Shown: positions 1 through 7,945 of the stretch, one piece after another | How positions within the stretch are numbered: position 1 is the first letter of the stretch | How the letters are laid out: each line of letters begins with the position of its first letter | Assembly (NCBI GenBank): GCA_947365245.1 | Contig: CANAWG010000011.1 | Location: forward strand, 1 to 64,000 | Origin: an uncultured Oscillibacter sp. | Lineage (GTDB): Bacteria > Bacillota > Clostridia > Oscillospirales > Oscillospiraceae | Reading direction: 5' to 3' | Length of the DNA: 64,000 bases | Notes under the pieces: model-generated | Database searches by the model: none | The model's input: the letters and a program-made list of their open reading frames with translations, nothing else | Told to the model about the DNA's origin: nothing | Translations under genes and position numbers: made by a program

Positions 1-1
1 C

Positions 2-76
2 GACGAGAAGTTCCGCCGGGTGGGCCAGTCCATGGCCGCCGCCAGTCTGCCGGAGTCCTCGCCGGACGGGCGATAA
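2..76 (+). CDS. 3' end of an unidentified gene (partial)
   Basis: The open frame entering from the left edge ends with a TAA at 74-76 and gives only 24 residues, rich in Ser, Ala, Pro and Arg, with no recognisable motif. It lies about 100 bases upstream of the epimerase in the same orientation and may be the last gene of an upstream part of the sialic-acid locus, but the fragment is too short to assign. Confidence 0.4.
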   Translation, partial: DEKFRRVGQSMAAASLPESSPDGR

Positions 77-180
77 GCGCACGATGATGCTCTGTCGAAG
101 TGAGCCGAGACGCCCGCGTATCAGTTCGTTCGGTTTCCAGAGATGCGTATAAAAACATTTTGAGAAAAGAGGTCGATCCC

Positions 181-1383
181 ATGGACCGTCAAAAATTACA
201 GGACACCCAAAAATGGATCAAAGCTGAGCTGGAGCGCTCCGCCGCCTTTTGGCTGGAGCACGGCATGGACAAAGAACATGGCGGCGTCTACACCTGTTTG
301 GACCGCAGGGGCGAGATTTACTCCACCGATAAGAGCGTGTGGATGCAGGGCCGCTGCGGCTGGATCTTCGCGTTCCTCTGCCACAGCTACGGCGTGCGGC
401 AGGAGTGGCTGGACGCGTCCCGGAGCTGTCTGGACTTCATGGAGGCCCACTGCTTCAACCACGCGTGCGGCGACCGGATGTACTTCACCGTCACGGCGGA
501 GGGAGCGCCCCTGCGCCAGCGGCGGTACTATTTCTCCGAGGCGTTCTGCGCCATGGCCAACGCGGAGTACTACGGCGTCACCGGGGACAAGTCCCGCCTG
601 GAGCGGGCCCGGCAGTGCTATGACCTCTACTGGGACCTGAGCCAGGGCAAGGCCGACCCCGCAGGGCTGGGGCCCAAGACCATCCCCGAGACCCGGTCCG
701 GCCGGGCGTTCGGCACCCCCATGATTATTCTGAACGTCACCGGCGTGCTGCTGCGCACCGACCCGGAGCGCAGGGCCCTCTACGAGGAGCGGGCCCAGAA
801 GTGCGTGGACGACATCTTTAAATACCACGTGAAGCCGGAATTGAAGTGCACCCTGGAGAACGTGGACGTGGACGGCACCCCGCGGCTCTACTATACCGAG
901 GGCCGCACCGTGAACCCCGGCCACGACATCGAGGGCGTGTGGTTTTTGCTGGAGCACGCCCAGCGCACCGGGGACAGGGCGCTGGTGAAAAAGGCCGCGG
1001 AGATGTTCGACTGGGCCATCGCCGCCGGTTGGGACAAGGAGTACGGCGGCCTTTTGTACTTCACCGATGCCCTGGGCAAGCCCCCGGAGGCATACGAGCA
1101 CGACATGAAGCTGTGGTGGCCCCACAACGAGATCCTGATCTCCTCCCTGATGCTCTACCGGGACACCGGGGAAGAGAAATACCTGGACTGGTTCTACAGG
1201 ACAGTGGACTACTGCAAAAAGCACTTCTCCGATCCCGAGTACGGCGAGTGGTACGGCTACCTCCGCCGGGACGGGCTGCCCACGGAGCCCTCCACCAAGG
1301 GCAGCACTTTCAAGGGGCCTTTCCACATGCCCCGGAGCATGATTTTGGTGGACAAGATGATCGACGAGATTCTGGGGGCGTAA
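181..1383 (+). CDS. AGE-family N-acylglucosamine 2-epimerase
   Basis: 400-residue protein of the AGE/renin-binding-protein family, which interconverts N-acetylmannosamine and N-acetylglucosamine by deprotonation at C2 in an (alpha/alpha)6 barrel in the cytoplasm. The two histidines used for catalysis in the family are present: His248 in the motif NPGHDIEGVW and His382 in FKGPFHMPR; KLWWPHNE lies between them. The start at 181 is preceded by AGAGG at a spacing of 8 and gives the family's usual length; an earlier in-frame start would add 27 residues with no ribosome site. Next to a NanA-type lyase it would turn the ManNAc released from sialic acid into GlcNAc, replacing phosphorylation-first NanK/NanE chemistry. 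Action on another sugar, such as cellobiose or mannose, is less likely in this setting. Confidence 0.88.
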   Translation: MDRQKLQDTQKWIKAELERSAAFWLEHGMDKEHGGVYTCLDRRGEIYSTDKSVWMQGRCGWIFAFLCHSYGVRQEWLDASRSCLDFMEAHCFNHACGDRMYFTVTAEGAPLRQRRYYFSEAFCAMANAEYYGVTGDKSRLERARQCYDLYWDLSQGKADPAGLGPKTIPETRSGRAFGTPMIILNVTGVLLRTDPERRALYEERAQKCVDDIFKYHVKPELKCTLENVDVDGTPRLYYTEGRTVNPGHDIEGVWFLLEHAQRTGDRALVKKAAEMFDWAIAAGWDKEYGGLLYFTDALGKPPEAYEHDMKLWWPHNEILISSLMLYRDTGEEKYLDWFYRTVDYCKKHFSDPEYGEWYGYLRRDGLPTEPSTKGSTFKGPFHMPRSMILVDKMIDEILGA

Positions 1384-1416
1384 CCGGCGAGCCGAAGCTC
1401 CTAAAAGGAGGCGCGG

Positions 1417-2271
1417 ATGGGGAAAAATCTGATTGCCATGATGCTCCAGGAGTACGAGACGTTCACCCGCTCGGAGCGGAAGATCGCCGACTACACCCTG
1501 GAGCACCAGGAGGAGACCCAGTATATCAGCATCACGGATCTCAGCAGCCGGTGCGGCGTGGCGGTGTCCACCGTGTCGCTCTTTTGCCGGAAGCTGGGAC
1601 TGGCGGGCTTCAACGACTTCAAGCTGGAGCTGGCCCGGGCGGCTCTGCCCAACCGGTCCGTCCTGGGCGGGCCGGGGAGCGAAATCGCCCTGGAGGACTC
1701 CTCCTCCACGGTCATGGGCAAGGTGCTCTCCGCCATGCAGGACACGCTGAACAACGCCTACCACATGCTCACCGAGCGGGAGGTGGCGGAGGTGGCGGAG
1801 CTGCTGCACCGGGCGGGCCAGGTGGTCTGCCTGGGCCAGGGGAACCACTCCGTGGTGGCCCTGGCGGCCTGGGCCCAGTTCTCCACCACCTCCCCCAAGT
1901 TCAAGACCGTCCAGGACGCCCACATGCAGACGGTGATGCTGTCCACCCTGTCGGAGGGGGATGCGGTGCTCTATTTCTCCTACTCCGGCTCCACCCACGA
2001 GCTGCTGGACGCGGTGGAGGTCATCCGCTCCCGGGGGGCCAAGCTGGTGCTGGTGACCCGCTACCCCAACTCCCCCGCCAGCGCCTACGCCGACGTGGTG
2101 CTGCTGTGCGGGCCCAACGAGCAGCCCTTCCAGTTCGGCTCCACCTCCGCCCTGGTCGCCCAGCTCTACGTGGTGGAGGTGCTGCTGCGTGAGTTCATCC
2201 GCCGGGACCCGGAGGCGGCGGAGCACTGCCGCCGGTCCGTGGGCAAGGCGCTGACGCAAAAGTGTGTTTAA
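1417..2271 (+). CDS. MurR/RpiR-family transcriptional regulator
   Basis: 284 residues in the standard two-domain layout: an N-terminal RpiR-type helix-turn-helix (about residues 1-77, with SRCGVAVSTVSLFCRKLGLA as the recognition region) and a C-terminal SIS sugar-phosphate-binding domain (about 110-250, with GQGNHSVVA and the SYSGSTHELLDA loop). It starts 33 bases after the epimerase behind AAAAGGAG, so the two are co-transcribed. RpiR regulators in sialic-acid loci usually sense a phosphorylated amino sugar and repress the locus. The likely target here is the solute-binding-protein promoter at 3847-3875. Confidence 0.9.
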   Translation: MGKNLIAMMLQEYETFTRSERKIADYTLEHQEETQYISITDLSSRCGVAVSTVSLFCRKLGLAGFNDFKLELARAALPNRSVLGGPGSEIALEDSSSTVMGKVLSAMQDTLNNAYHMLTEREVAEVAELLHRAGQVVCLGQGNHSVVALAAWAQFSTTSPKFKTVQDAHMQTVMLSTLSEGDAVLYFSYSGSTHELLDAVEVIRSRGAKLVLVTRYPNSPASAYADVVLLCGPNEQPFQFGSTSALVAQLYVVEVLLREFIRRDPEAAEHCRRSVGKALTQKCV

Positions 2272-2277
2272 GATATC

Positions 2278-2940
2278 ATGAGTGAATTTTTCAATCCTGA
2301 AAAGGGCGTCTGGTCCTGGCTGAGCACGGCGGTGGACATCTGCGGCCTCTCGATCCTGTGGATCTTTCTCTGCCTGCCGGTGGTCACCGCCGGTCCGGCC
2401 ACGGCGGCGCTGTACTTCGCGGTGGTCACCTGCGTCCGGAAACGGGAGAGCGGCGCCTTTCGCGCCTGCCTCCGCTCCCTCCGGCAGAATTTCAAAACCG
2501 GATTGCTGGCCACCCTCATCGTCCTGCCCCTGGCGGCGGTGCTGGCGTGGGGGCATCTCATCATGCGCTGGTACGGCACCTCCGCCGGCGGCGCGGCCTA
2601 CCTCCTGTACATCGCCCACTACTTCGCCCTGATCCTCCCCCTGGGGGTGCTGTGCTGGCTGTTCCCCCTGCTGGGGCGGTTTGAGTACACCGTGGGGGGA
2701 TTGTTCCGCGCCGCGCTCCAGATGACGCTGGGGCACCTGCCCAGCACCGTCGTGGCGGTGCTGCTGACGCTCCAGACCGCCGTGTGGTGTATGGAGCGGT
2801 GGTGGCCGGTGCTGTTCATGCCGGCGGTGTCCACGCTGCTGATCTCGCTGTTCTTCGAGCGGATCTTCCAAAAGCACTCCCCGGAGCTGGCCGCCCGGGA
2901 GGACGCGGAGGAGGACGAGGAACAGGCGGAAAGCGAATAA
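2278..2940 (+). CDS. YesL/DUF624-family membrane protein
   Basis: 220 residues with about five hydrophobic segments and the YesL-family N-terminus (FFNPEKGVWSWLSTAVDICG, then a long membrane helix). It begins 6 bases after the regulator's stop, so the two genes are translationally linked. YesL proteins are frequent companions of carbohydrate ABC importers in Firmicutes, but their function is unknown. The C-terminal 20 residues are strongly acidic. Assignment rests on sequence pattern and context. Confidence 0.8.
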   Translation: MSEFFNPEKGVWSWLSTAVDICGLSILWIFLCLPVVTAGPATAALYFAVVTCVRKRESGAFRACLRSLRQNFKTGLLATLIVLPLAAVLAWGHLIMRWYGTSAGGAAYLLYIAHYFALILPLGVLCWLFPLLGRFEYTVGGLFRAALQMTLGHLPSTVVAVLLTLQTAVWCMERWWPVLFMPAVSTLLISLFFERIFQKHSPELAAREDAEEDEEQAESE

Positions 2941-2941
2941 A

Positions 2942-2982
2942 AAAGAAGCAGGTCCGATGCGGCGCGCCGGACCTGCTTCTTT
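2942..2982. terminator. Bidirectional intrinsic terminator
   Basis: Perfect 14-bp arms at 2942-2955 and 2969-2982 (AAAGAAGCAGGTCC and its complement), with A and T runs at the two ends. It serves the converging yesL-like and GDSL hydrolase genes. Confidence 0.85.
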
Positions 2983-2986
2983 CATA

Positions 2987-3640
2987 TTACGGCAGCAGCT
3001 CCGGCACCGCCTCAGCCAGCAGCGCCGCCAGCTGGGCGTGGCCCTTTCGGGTCAGGTGCATCCCGTCCACGGCGTTGAACTCACACTCCGCCGCGTCCAG
3101 GAAGCGGGCCCCCACCAGTTCCGCGGTCTTCCGATAATACCCCGGCAGCGCCCGGGACTTCTCCAGGCACCCCTTGCCCATGGGCTCTCCGCACTCCGCC
3201 AGCTCCATCTCCGGACGGATGGGGGGCGGGCAGACGATCAGGATGTTGGGGGCGTGGTCCCCCCAGCAGTCCACGCTCTGGGCCTTGCGCACCAGCCGTT
3301 CCATGCCGATGGCGATGCAGGAGGCGTTGGCCCCCAGGCGCTCCTTCACATCGTTGGTGCCCAGCATGATGATGAGCAGGTCCACCACCTCGTGGCTCTT
3401 CAGCAGGGCGTACAGGACCCCCAGGGCGTCCATGCTCTCGTGGAGGGGGTCCGGGAAGACGGTGGTGCGGCCGCTGAGGCCCTCCTCCGTCACCAGATAC
3501 GCCGGGCCCAGGGCCTTTTGCAGCAGGCAGGTCCAGCGCTCGTCCTCGTTGAACCGGATGCCGCCGTCGGCGCAGTCACTGGGGTCCGCGCAGTAGCCGT
3601 GGGTGTTGGAATCCCCCAGGCAGAGAATGTGCTTTTTCAT
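2987..3640 (-). CDS. SGNH/GDSL-type esterase
   Basis: 217-residue cytoplasmic SGNH hydrolase with no signal peptide. Block I is LGDSNTHG with nucleophile Ser11, block III contains GTND, and the C-terminal Asp/His pair sits in VDGMHLTRKGH. The family removes acyl groups from esters, including O-acetyl groups on sugars. It is transcribed alone, towards the yesL-like gene, and its start faces the solute-binding-protein promoter about 290 bases away. Because it interrupts a sialic-acid locus, a sialate or amino-sugar O-acetylesterase role is a reasonable but unproven guess; it does not resemble the longer SASA-domain sialate esterases. A general arylesterase is the alternative. Confidence 0.82.
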   Translation of the reverse strand: MKKHILCLGDSNTHGYCADPSDCADGGIRFNEDERWTCLLQKALGPAYLVTEEGLSGRTTVFPDPLHESMDALGVLYALLKSHEVVDLLIIMLGTNDVKERLGANASCIAIGMERLVRKAQSVDCWGDHAPNILIVCPPPIRPEMELAECGEPMGKGCLEKSRALPGYYRKTAELVGARFLDAAECEFNAVDGMHLTRKGHAQLAALLAEAVPELLP

Positions 3641-3754
3641 GCTCTCGCTCCCTTTCTCTTTGTCCCCGTGGTCTTTGGGTGCCTCTTCAAATCCATATCT
3701 ATTAGGCTATCAGTTTTTTTCCGTTTGTCAAGGCGGTCCTCCCTCAGAAGACAC

Positions 3755-3920
3755 GAAATTTCAGGAGTGAAATTGCCTAAAAATCGAAATTATTTTTGAA
3801 CCTTTCACTGAATATCCCATTTTTTCACAAATCTTTTCGATTTCAATTGACAGATATCGGAAACACTTGTATAATTTATACAGCAAGGAGAGCCTTGCGA
3901 ACACATTTTTTGTGAAATTG
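3755..3920. promoter_or_regulatory. Candidate RpiR operator repeats around the SBP promoter
   Basis: The nonamer GTGAAATTG occurs at 3767-3775 (upstream of the promoter) and again at 3912-3920 (just before the ribosome site), and the palindrome GAAATTTC lies at 3755-3762. The AT-rich 294-bp gap contrasts with its GC-rich surroundings. A small hairpin (GCAAGG/CCTTGC) follows the likely transcription start at 3883-3898. The repeats are visible; binding by the RpiR protein is inferred. Confidence 0.35.
3847..3875 (+). promoter_or_regulatory. Sigma-A promoter of the transport operon
   Basis: Consensus TTGACA (3847-3852), 17-bp spacer, TATAAT (3870-3875), about 60 bases before the start codon of the solute-binding lipoprotein. 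It is one of the best promoter matches in the window. Confidence 0.85.
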
Positions 3921-3934
3921 AAGGAGGATCCGCG

Positions 3935-5299
3935 ATGAAGAAGCTGCTTGCAGTCCTGCTGGCTATGACCATGGTTCTGGGCCTTGCCGCCTGTGGTGGC
4001 AACAACAGCCAGACCACCGACACCCCCCCTGCGTCCACCGATGCCCCCGCTCCCGCCGAGACCCCCGCTGAGGCTCCCTCCGGCGCCGACTCCATCACCG
4101 TCTGGGTTTACCCCGTGGGCGGCTGGGGCGACGAGGCCAAGGTCAAGCCCCTGATCGACAAGTTCACCGCCGACACCGGCATCAGCGTCAACATGGAGTG
4201 GCTGGCCTACGCCGACGGCGACGACAAGGTCAACTCCGCCCTCACCGGCGGCAACGCCCCCGATGTCATCATGGAGGGCCCCGAGCGGTTGGTTGCCAAC
4301 TGGGGCGTCAACGGCCACATGGTGGACCTGCGGGACATGATCGACGACGAGGACCGCTCTGAGATCCTGCCCGCCGCTCTGGAGGCCGGCACCGCCGCCG
4401 ACGGCAGCGTCTATCTCTATCCCATGTTCAACGTCGCCCACTGCATGGCCGTGAACTACACCGCCGTGAAAGAGGCCGGCGCCGAGGCCAACATCGACCT
4501 GGAGACCCGCACCTGGACCGTGGACCAGTTTGACGCCACCGTCAAGGCCCTGTACGACAAGTTCGGCGGCACCGTGGCCGCTGTCTACTGCGCCGGCCAG
4601 GGCGGCGATCAGGGCACCCGCGAGCTGATCCGCAACCGCTACGGCACCAAGCTGACCAACGCCGACCACACCGCCTACACCTGGAACAGCCCCGAGGTCA
4701 TCAACGCCCTGACCGACCTGAAGAACATGGACGGAATCGCCTTTGACGCCTCCCTCCAGGGCGGCGACGAGATCGCCAAGTTCTACCAGGGCGTGCTGAA
4801 GATGGCGTTCTGCTGGAACGCCGCGCAGCAGCTGGATCCCAACTCCGCCGGCACCGGCGAGGGCAAGACCCTGACCGGCGATGAGATCGTGTACATGACG
4901 TTCCCCACCCAGCCCGGCAAGGATCCCGAGGAGGGCTCCGGCGTTTGGGGCCTGGGCGCCTTTGACACCGGCGATGCCGGCCGCATCGAGGCCGCCAAGA
5001 CCTTTATCAAGTACATGTGCGACTCTGAGAACTGCTCTCAGGCCGGCGACATCTCCAACTTCTTCTCCTGCCGCTCCAAGGCCGAGGGCGTGGAGATCAA
5101 GTCCAGCAACCCCCTGCTGGTGGAGTACTACGGCAAGATGATGCCTTACATGGGCGAGTACTATCAGATCACCAAGGGCTGGGCCGGCGCCCGGACCGAG
5201 TGGTGGAACATGCTCCAGCGCGTGGGCGCGGGCGATGACATCGCCGAGACCGTGGCCAAGTACGAGGCCAACGCCAACGCCGCCGCTGCCGCGGGCTGA
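3935..5299 (+). CDS. ABC transporter sugar-binding lipoprotein (family 1)
   Basis: 454 residues. The N-terminus is a lipoprotein signal (MKKLL, hydrophobic stretch, lipobox LAAC with the acylated Cys about residue 22), then a Thr/Pro/Ala-rich linker and a mature domain opening with SITVWVYPVGGWGDEAKVKP, typical of family-1 extracellular carbohydrate-binding proteins. It follows a strong promoter and AAGGAGG. A terminator-like hairpin lies between it and the permease genes, which would make this subunit more abundant than the rest. With a NanA-type lyase and an epimerase in the locus, the ligand is probably sialic acid or a sialylated oligosaccharide; the sequence alone does not fix the ligand. 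Confidence 0.9.
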   Translation: MKKLLAVLLAMTMVLGLAACGGNNSQTTDTPPASTDAPAPAETPAEAPSGADSITVWVYPVGGWGDEAKVKPLIDKFTADTGISVNMEWLAYADGDDKVNSALTGGNAPDVIMEGPERLVANWGVNGHMVDLRDMIDDEDRSEILPAALEAGTAADGSVYLYPMFNVAHCMAVNYTAVKEAGAEANIDLETRTWTVDQFDATVKALYDKFGGTVAAVYCAGQGGDQGTRELIRNRYGTKLTNADHTAYTWNSPEVINALTDLKNMDGIAFDASLQGGDEIAKFYQGVLKMAFCWNAAQQLDPNSAGTGEGKTLTGDEIVYMTFPTQPGKDPEEGSGVWGLGAFDTGDAGRIEAAKTFIKYMCDSENCSQAGDISNFFSCRSKAEGVEIKSSNPLLVEYYGKMMPYMGEYYQITKGWAGARTEWWNMLQRVGAGDDIAETVAKYEANANAAAAAG

Positions 5300-5340
5300 T
5301 TTCCAAAACCGTCTCTTGTATTGATCCGCTAAAAGGGTTC

Positions 5341-5385
5341 GCGCCCCTCTTCCGCACAGCGCGGAAGAGGGGCGCCCTGCTTTTT
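5341..5385 (+). terminator. Attenuating terminator between SBP and permease genes
   Basis: Perfect 15-bp arms GCGCCCCTCTTCCGC (5341-5355) and its complement (5361-5375), followed by a five-T run at 5381-5385. Its place inside the operon suggests partial termination, leaving more message for the binding protein than for the permeases. Confidence 0.8.
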
Positions 5386-5441
5386 CCGTCTTTCCCCTTG
5401 CGCAGTCCTCCCAGCTTTCAGTAGAGAAAGGAGTGTTCCCC

Positions 5442-6356
5442 TTGGCAAATTCCCCCAACAAGATCAGCCGGGCCCTGCAGCGGAGGGAGAACGTCGCGGG
5501 CTATCTCTTCATGCTGCCGAGCCTGATCTTCTTCGTCGGCTTTGTGGTGGTCCCCATGATTATCTGCATCGGCTACGGCTTCACCGACGCCAACATGAAC
5601 TCCAAGACGGCGGCCACCACCTTTGTGGGGCTGAAGAATTTCATCGATCTGTGGCAGGACGAGACGTTCCTGCTGGCCCTGAAGAACACATTCCTGATTG
5701 TGGTGGTCAGCGTGCCCACGGTGTGCCTGTTCTCCCTGTGGGTGAGCTCCGCCATCTACCATCTCAAGAGCGCGGCGCTGTCCGCGTTCCGCATTATCTT
5801 CTACCTGCCGGTAATCACCGGTTCCGTGGCCGTCACGGTGGTGTGGAAGTGGATGTACGACAACTACACCGGCATTTTGAACTACGTCCTCAAGGGCGCG
5901 GGACTCATTGAGCAGAACATCAACTTCCTGGGAGACGAGCGGTTTGCCCTGTGGTGCATCATCCTGATCCTGTTCACCACCTCCGTGGGCCAGCCCATCG
6001 TGCTGTACGTCTCGGCTCTTGGCAATGTGGACCAGACGCTGGTGGAGGCGGCGGAGGTGGACGGCGCCACCGATATCCAGGTGTTCTGGAAGGTGAAGTG
6101 GCCCCAGATGATGCCCACCACGCTGTACATTCTGGTCATCACCACCATCAACTCCTTCCAGTGCTTTGCCCTGATCCAGCTGCTGACCCAGGGCGGCTCC
6201 GGCACCAACACGGTGATGTACTATATCTACTACACCGCTTTCAAGCTCACGGAGCAGCGGGGCCATTTCGGCTACGCCAACGCCATGGGCGTGGTCCTGG
6301 CCATCTTTATTGGAATCCTCTCCGCCATCCAGTTCAAGCTGGGCAAGGAAAAGTAA
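5442..6356 (+). CDS. ABC sugar permease, MalF/UgpA type
   Basis: 304-residue inner-membrane permease with six predicted helices and the cytoplasmic EAA loop that docks the ATPase (EAAEVDGATDIQVFWKVKWP). I place the start at TTG 5442 because AAAGGAG ends about 9 bases before it; the GTG at 5433 directly abuts the Shine-Dalgarno. It pairs with the permease beginning at 6369 and the binding protein at 3935. No ATP-binding gene is present in the locus, so a shared MsmK/UgpC-type ATPase encoded elsewhere is implied. Confidence 0.9.
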   Translation: MANSPNKISRALQRRENVAGYLFMLPSLIFFVGFVVVPMIICIGYGFTDANMNSKTAATTFVGLKNFIDLWQDETFLLALKNTFLIVVVSVPTVCLFSLWVSSAIYHLKSAALSAFRIIFYLPVITGSVAVTVVWKWMYDNYTGILNYVLKGAGLIEQNINFLGDERFALWCIILILFTTSVGQPIVLYVSALGNVDQTLVEAAEVDGATDIQVFWKVKWPQMMPTTLYILVITTINSFQCFALIQLLTQGGSGTNTVMYYIYYTAFKLTEQRGHFGYANAMGVVLAIFIGILSAIQFKLGKEK

Positions 6357-6368
6357 GGGGGTGGGAGT

Positions 6369-7298
6369 ATGAAGTTAGGTGAGAAACGCGCGACCCCGTA
6401 TCGGGTGATCTCTGTAATCATTCTGGTGATTCTGGCACTGCTGTTTCTGTTTCCGCTCTACTGGATTATCACCGGCTCTTTGAAACCGGTCACCGAGATC
6501 CTGAACCCCACGCCCTCGTTCTTCCCCAAGGAGTTCACCCTGAACAACTTCGACCGCCTGTTCGCCAAGCGCTCCGCTCCCCTCTGGGAGCTGGCGGTGC
6601 CGTTCAGCGCCCAGTTCTCCGCAAGACACCAGCCCATTATCTTCTCCGCGGGACCCACGGTGCCCGCCGCCATCCGGTGGCTGGTGAACACGGTGTTCAT
6701 GGCGGTGGCCGCCATGCTGCTCACCTGTATCACCGCCGCCATGGCCGGCTATGCCCTGGCCAAAAAGCGCTTCCAGGGCCGCGCCATCCTGTTCTCCCTG
6801 ATCGTGTGCGCCATGGCCCTGCCCAAGCAGGTCATCCTGATCCCCCTGATCAAGGAGATCTCCGCGCTGCACATGTGGGACAGTCTGTGGGCGGTCATCG
6901 TGCCCACGGTGGGCTGGCCTTTCGGCGTGTTTTTGATGAAGCAGTTCTCAGAGAGTATTCCGGGAGAGATCCTGGAGGCCGCCCGCATCGACGGCTCCAG
7001 TGAGTGGCACACGTTCTACAATGTGGTCACGCCCATGATTAAGCCGGGCATCGGGGCCCTGGCCATCTTCACGTTCATCAACAGCTGGAACGACTACTTC
7101 CTGCAATTGATTATGCTGGGCAGCGGCAGCAACTACACCATCTCCCTGGGCATCGCCACGCTCCAGTCGGAGACCAGCATCGACCTGGGCATCCTGATGG
7201 CCGGCGCGGCTCTGGCCGCGGTCCCCATCATCATCGTGTTCCTGATCTTCCAGAAGTACTTCACCCAGGGCATCACCATGGGCGCCGTGAAAGGCTGA
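6369..7298 (+). CDS. ABC sugar permease, MalG/UgpE type
   Basis: 309 residues with six predicted membrane helices and an EAA loop (EAARIDGSSEWHTFYNVVTP). It follows the first permease after 12 bases behind GGGGGTGGGAG, so the two form the membrane core of the importer. The first periplasmic loop after helix 1 is long (about residues 35-95), as in many MalG relatives. Confidence 0.9.
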   Translation: MKLGEKRATPYRVISVIILVILALLFLFPLYWIITGSLKPVTEILNPTPSFFPKEFTLNNFDRLFAKRSAPLWELAVPFSAQFSARHQPIIFSAGPTVPAAIRWLVNTVFMAVAAMLLTCITAAMAGYALAKKRFQGRAILFSLIVCAMALPKQVILIPLIKEISALHMWDSLWAVIVPTVGWPFGVFLMKQFSESIPGEILEAARIDGSSEWHTFYNVVTPMIKPGIGALAIFTFINSWNDYFLQLIMLGSGSNYTISLGIATLQSETSIDLGILMAGAALAAVPIIIVFLIFQKYFTQGITMGAVKG

Positions 7299-7331
7299 GC
7301 TGCGGCGAACGCCAAAATAAAAGTTTTTGGT

Positions 7332-7378
7332 CAAGCTTTTTTCAAAAAGCTTGCGGGGTGCAGGGGCGGAGCCCCTGC
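7332..7378. repeat. Double hairpin in the permease-yhcH gap
   Basis: Two adjoining inverted repeats: CAAGCTTTTT (7332-7341) with its complement at 7344-7353, then GCAGGGGC (7360-7367) with GCCCCTGC at 7371-7378, followed by more GC-rich self-complementary sequence up to about 7440. The first stem has T-rich and A-rich arms, so it could act as an intrinsic terminator or an RNA-end barrier. The whole block looks like a dispersed repeat inserted in the operon rather than plain leader sequence. Confidence 0.55.
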
Positions 7379-7466
7379 GGCTCCGCGGCGTGCGCGGCGG
7401 CACACTGCCCGCAAAGCACAGGCGGCAGCGCAGCGTCCCGCCGCGCCACCCGTAAAAGGAGAGAGT

Positions 7467-7925
7467 ATGATCTACGCCAAGAACAAGGACGCCTCCGCCT
7501 ACCGCGGCATCCACCCCAATCTGGACCTGGCCCTGGAGCACATCACGCCGGAGTTCCTCGCAGGCGTCGGCTCAGAGCGGGTGGAGCTCAAGGGCGGCGG
7601 CGTCTACGCCACCCGCTTCACCTACGAGACCGTCCCGGCGGAGGACACTTTCTTCGAGGCCCACAAAAAGTACCTGGACATCCACATCATGGTCCAGGGC
7701 TCCGAGGGCGTGGAGATCGCCCCGCCGGATACGCTGACGGAGTTTGACCGCACGGAGGCCAGCGACTTCTACGCCTACCGGGGCCGGGGCCACTACAAGC
7801 TGACCCTCTCCCCCGGGGACTTCCTGGTGGTCTTTCCGGGCGACGCCCACCGTATCAAAATGCGCCTGGACGGGCCGGAGACCGTCAGCAAGGTGGTTTT
7901 CAAGGTGAGAATCATCGACGATTGA
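7467..7925 (+). CDS. YhcH/YjgK/YiaL (NanQ-type) anomerase-like protein
   Basis: 152-residue single-domain cupin-like protein of the YhcH family. Family-type sequence includes HKKYLDIHIMVQGSEGVEIA near residue 70, LSPGDFLVVFPGDAHRIKM near 115-133, and conserved His and Glu residues that bind metal. In Escherichia coli NanQ of this family speeds interconversion of sialic-acid anomers released on uptake or by sialidase. It lies directly upstream of the NanA-type lyase (20 bases between genes), which supports that role here. The ribosome site is AAAAGGAGAG. Confidence 0.85.
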   Translation: MIYAKNKDASAYRGIHPNLDLALEHITPEFLAGVGSERVELKGGGVYATRFTYETVPAEDTFFEAHKKYLDIHIMVQGSEGVEIAPPDTLTEFDRTEASDFYAYRGRGHYKLTLSPGDFLVVFPGDAHRIKMRLDGPETVSKVVFKVRIIDD

Positions 7926-7945
7926 CAATTGAGGAGTGACAGCAA

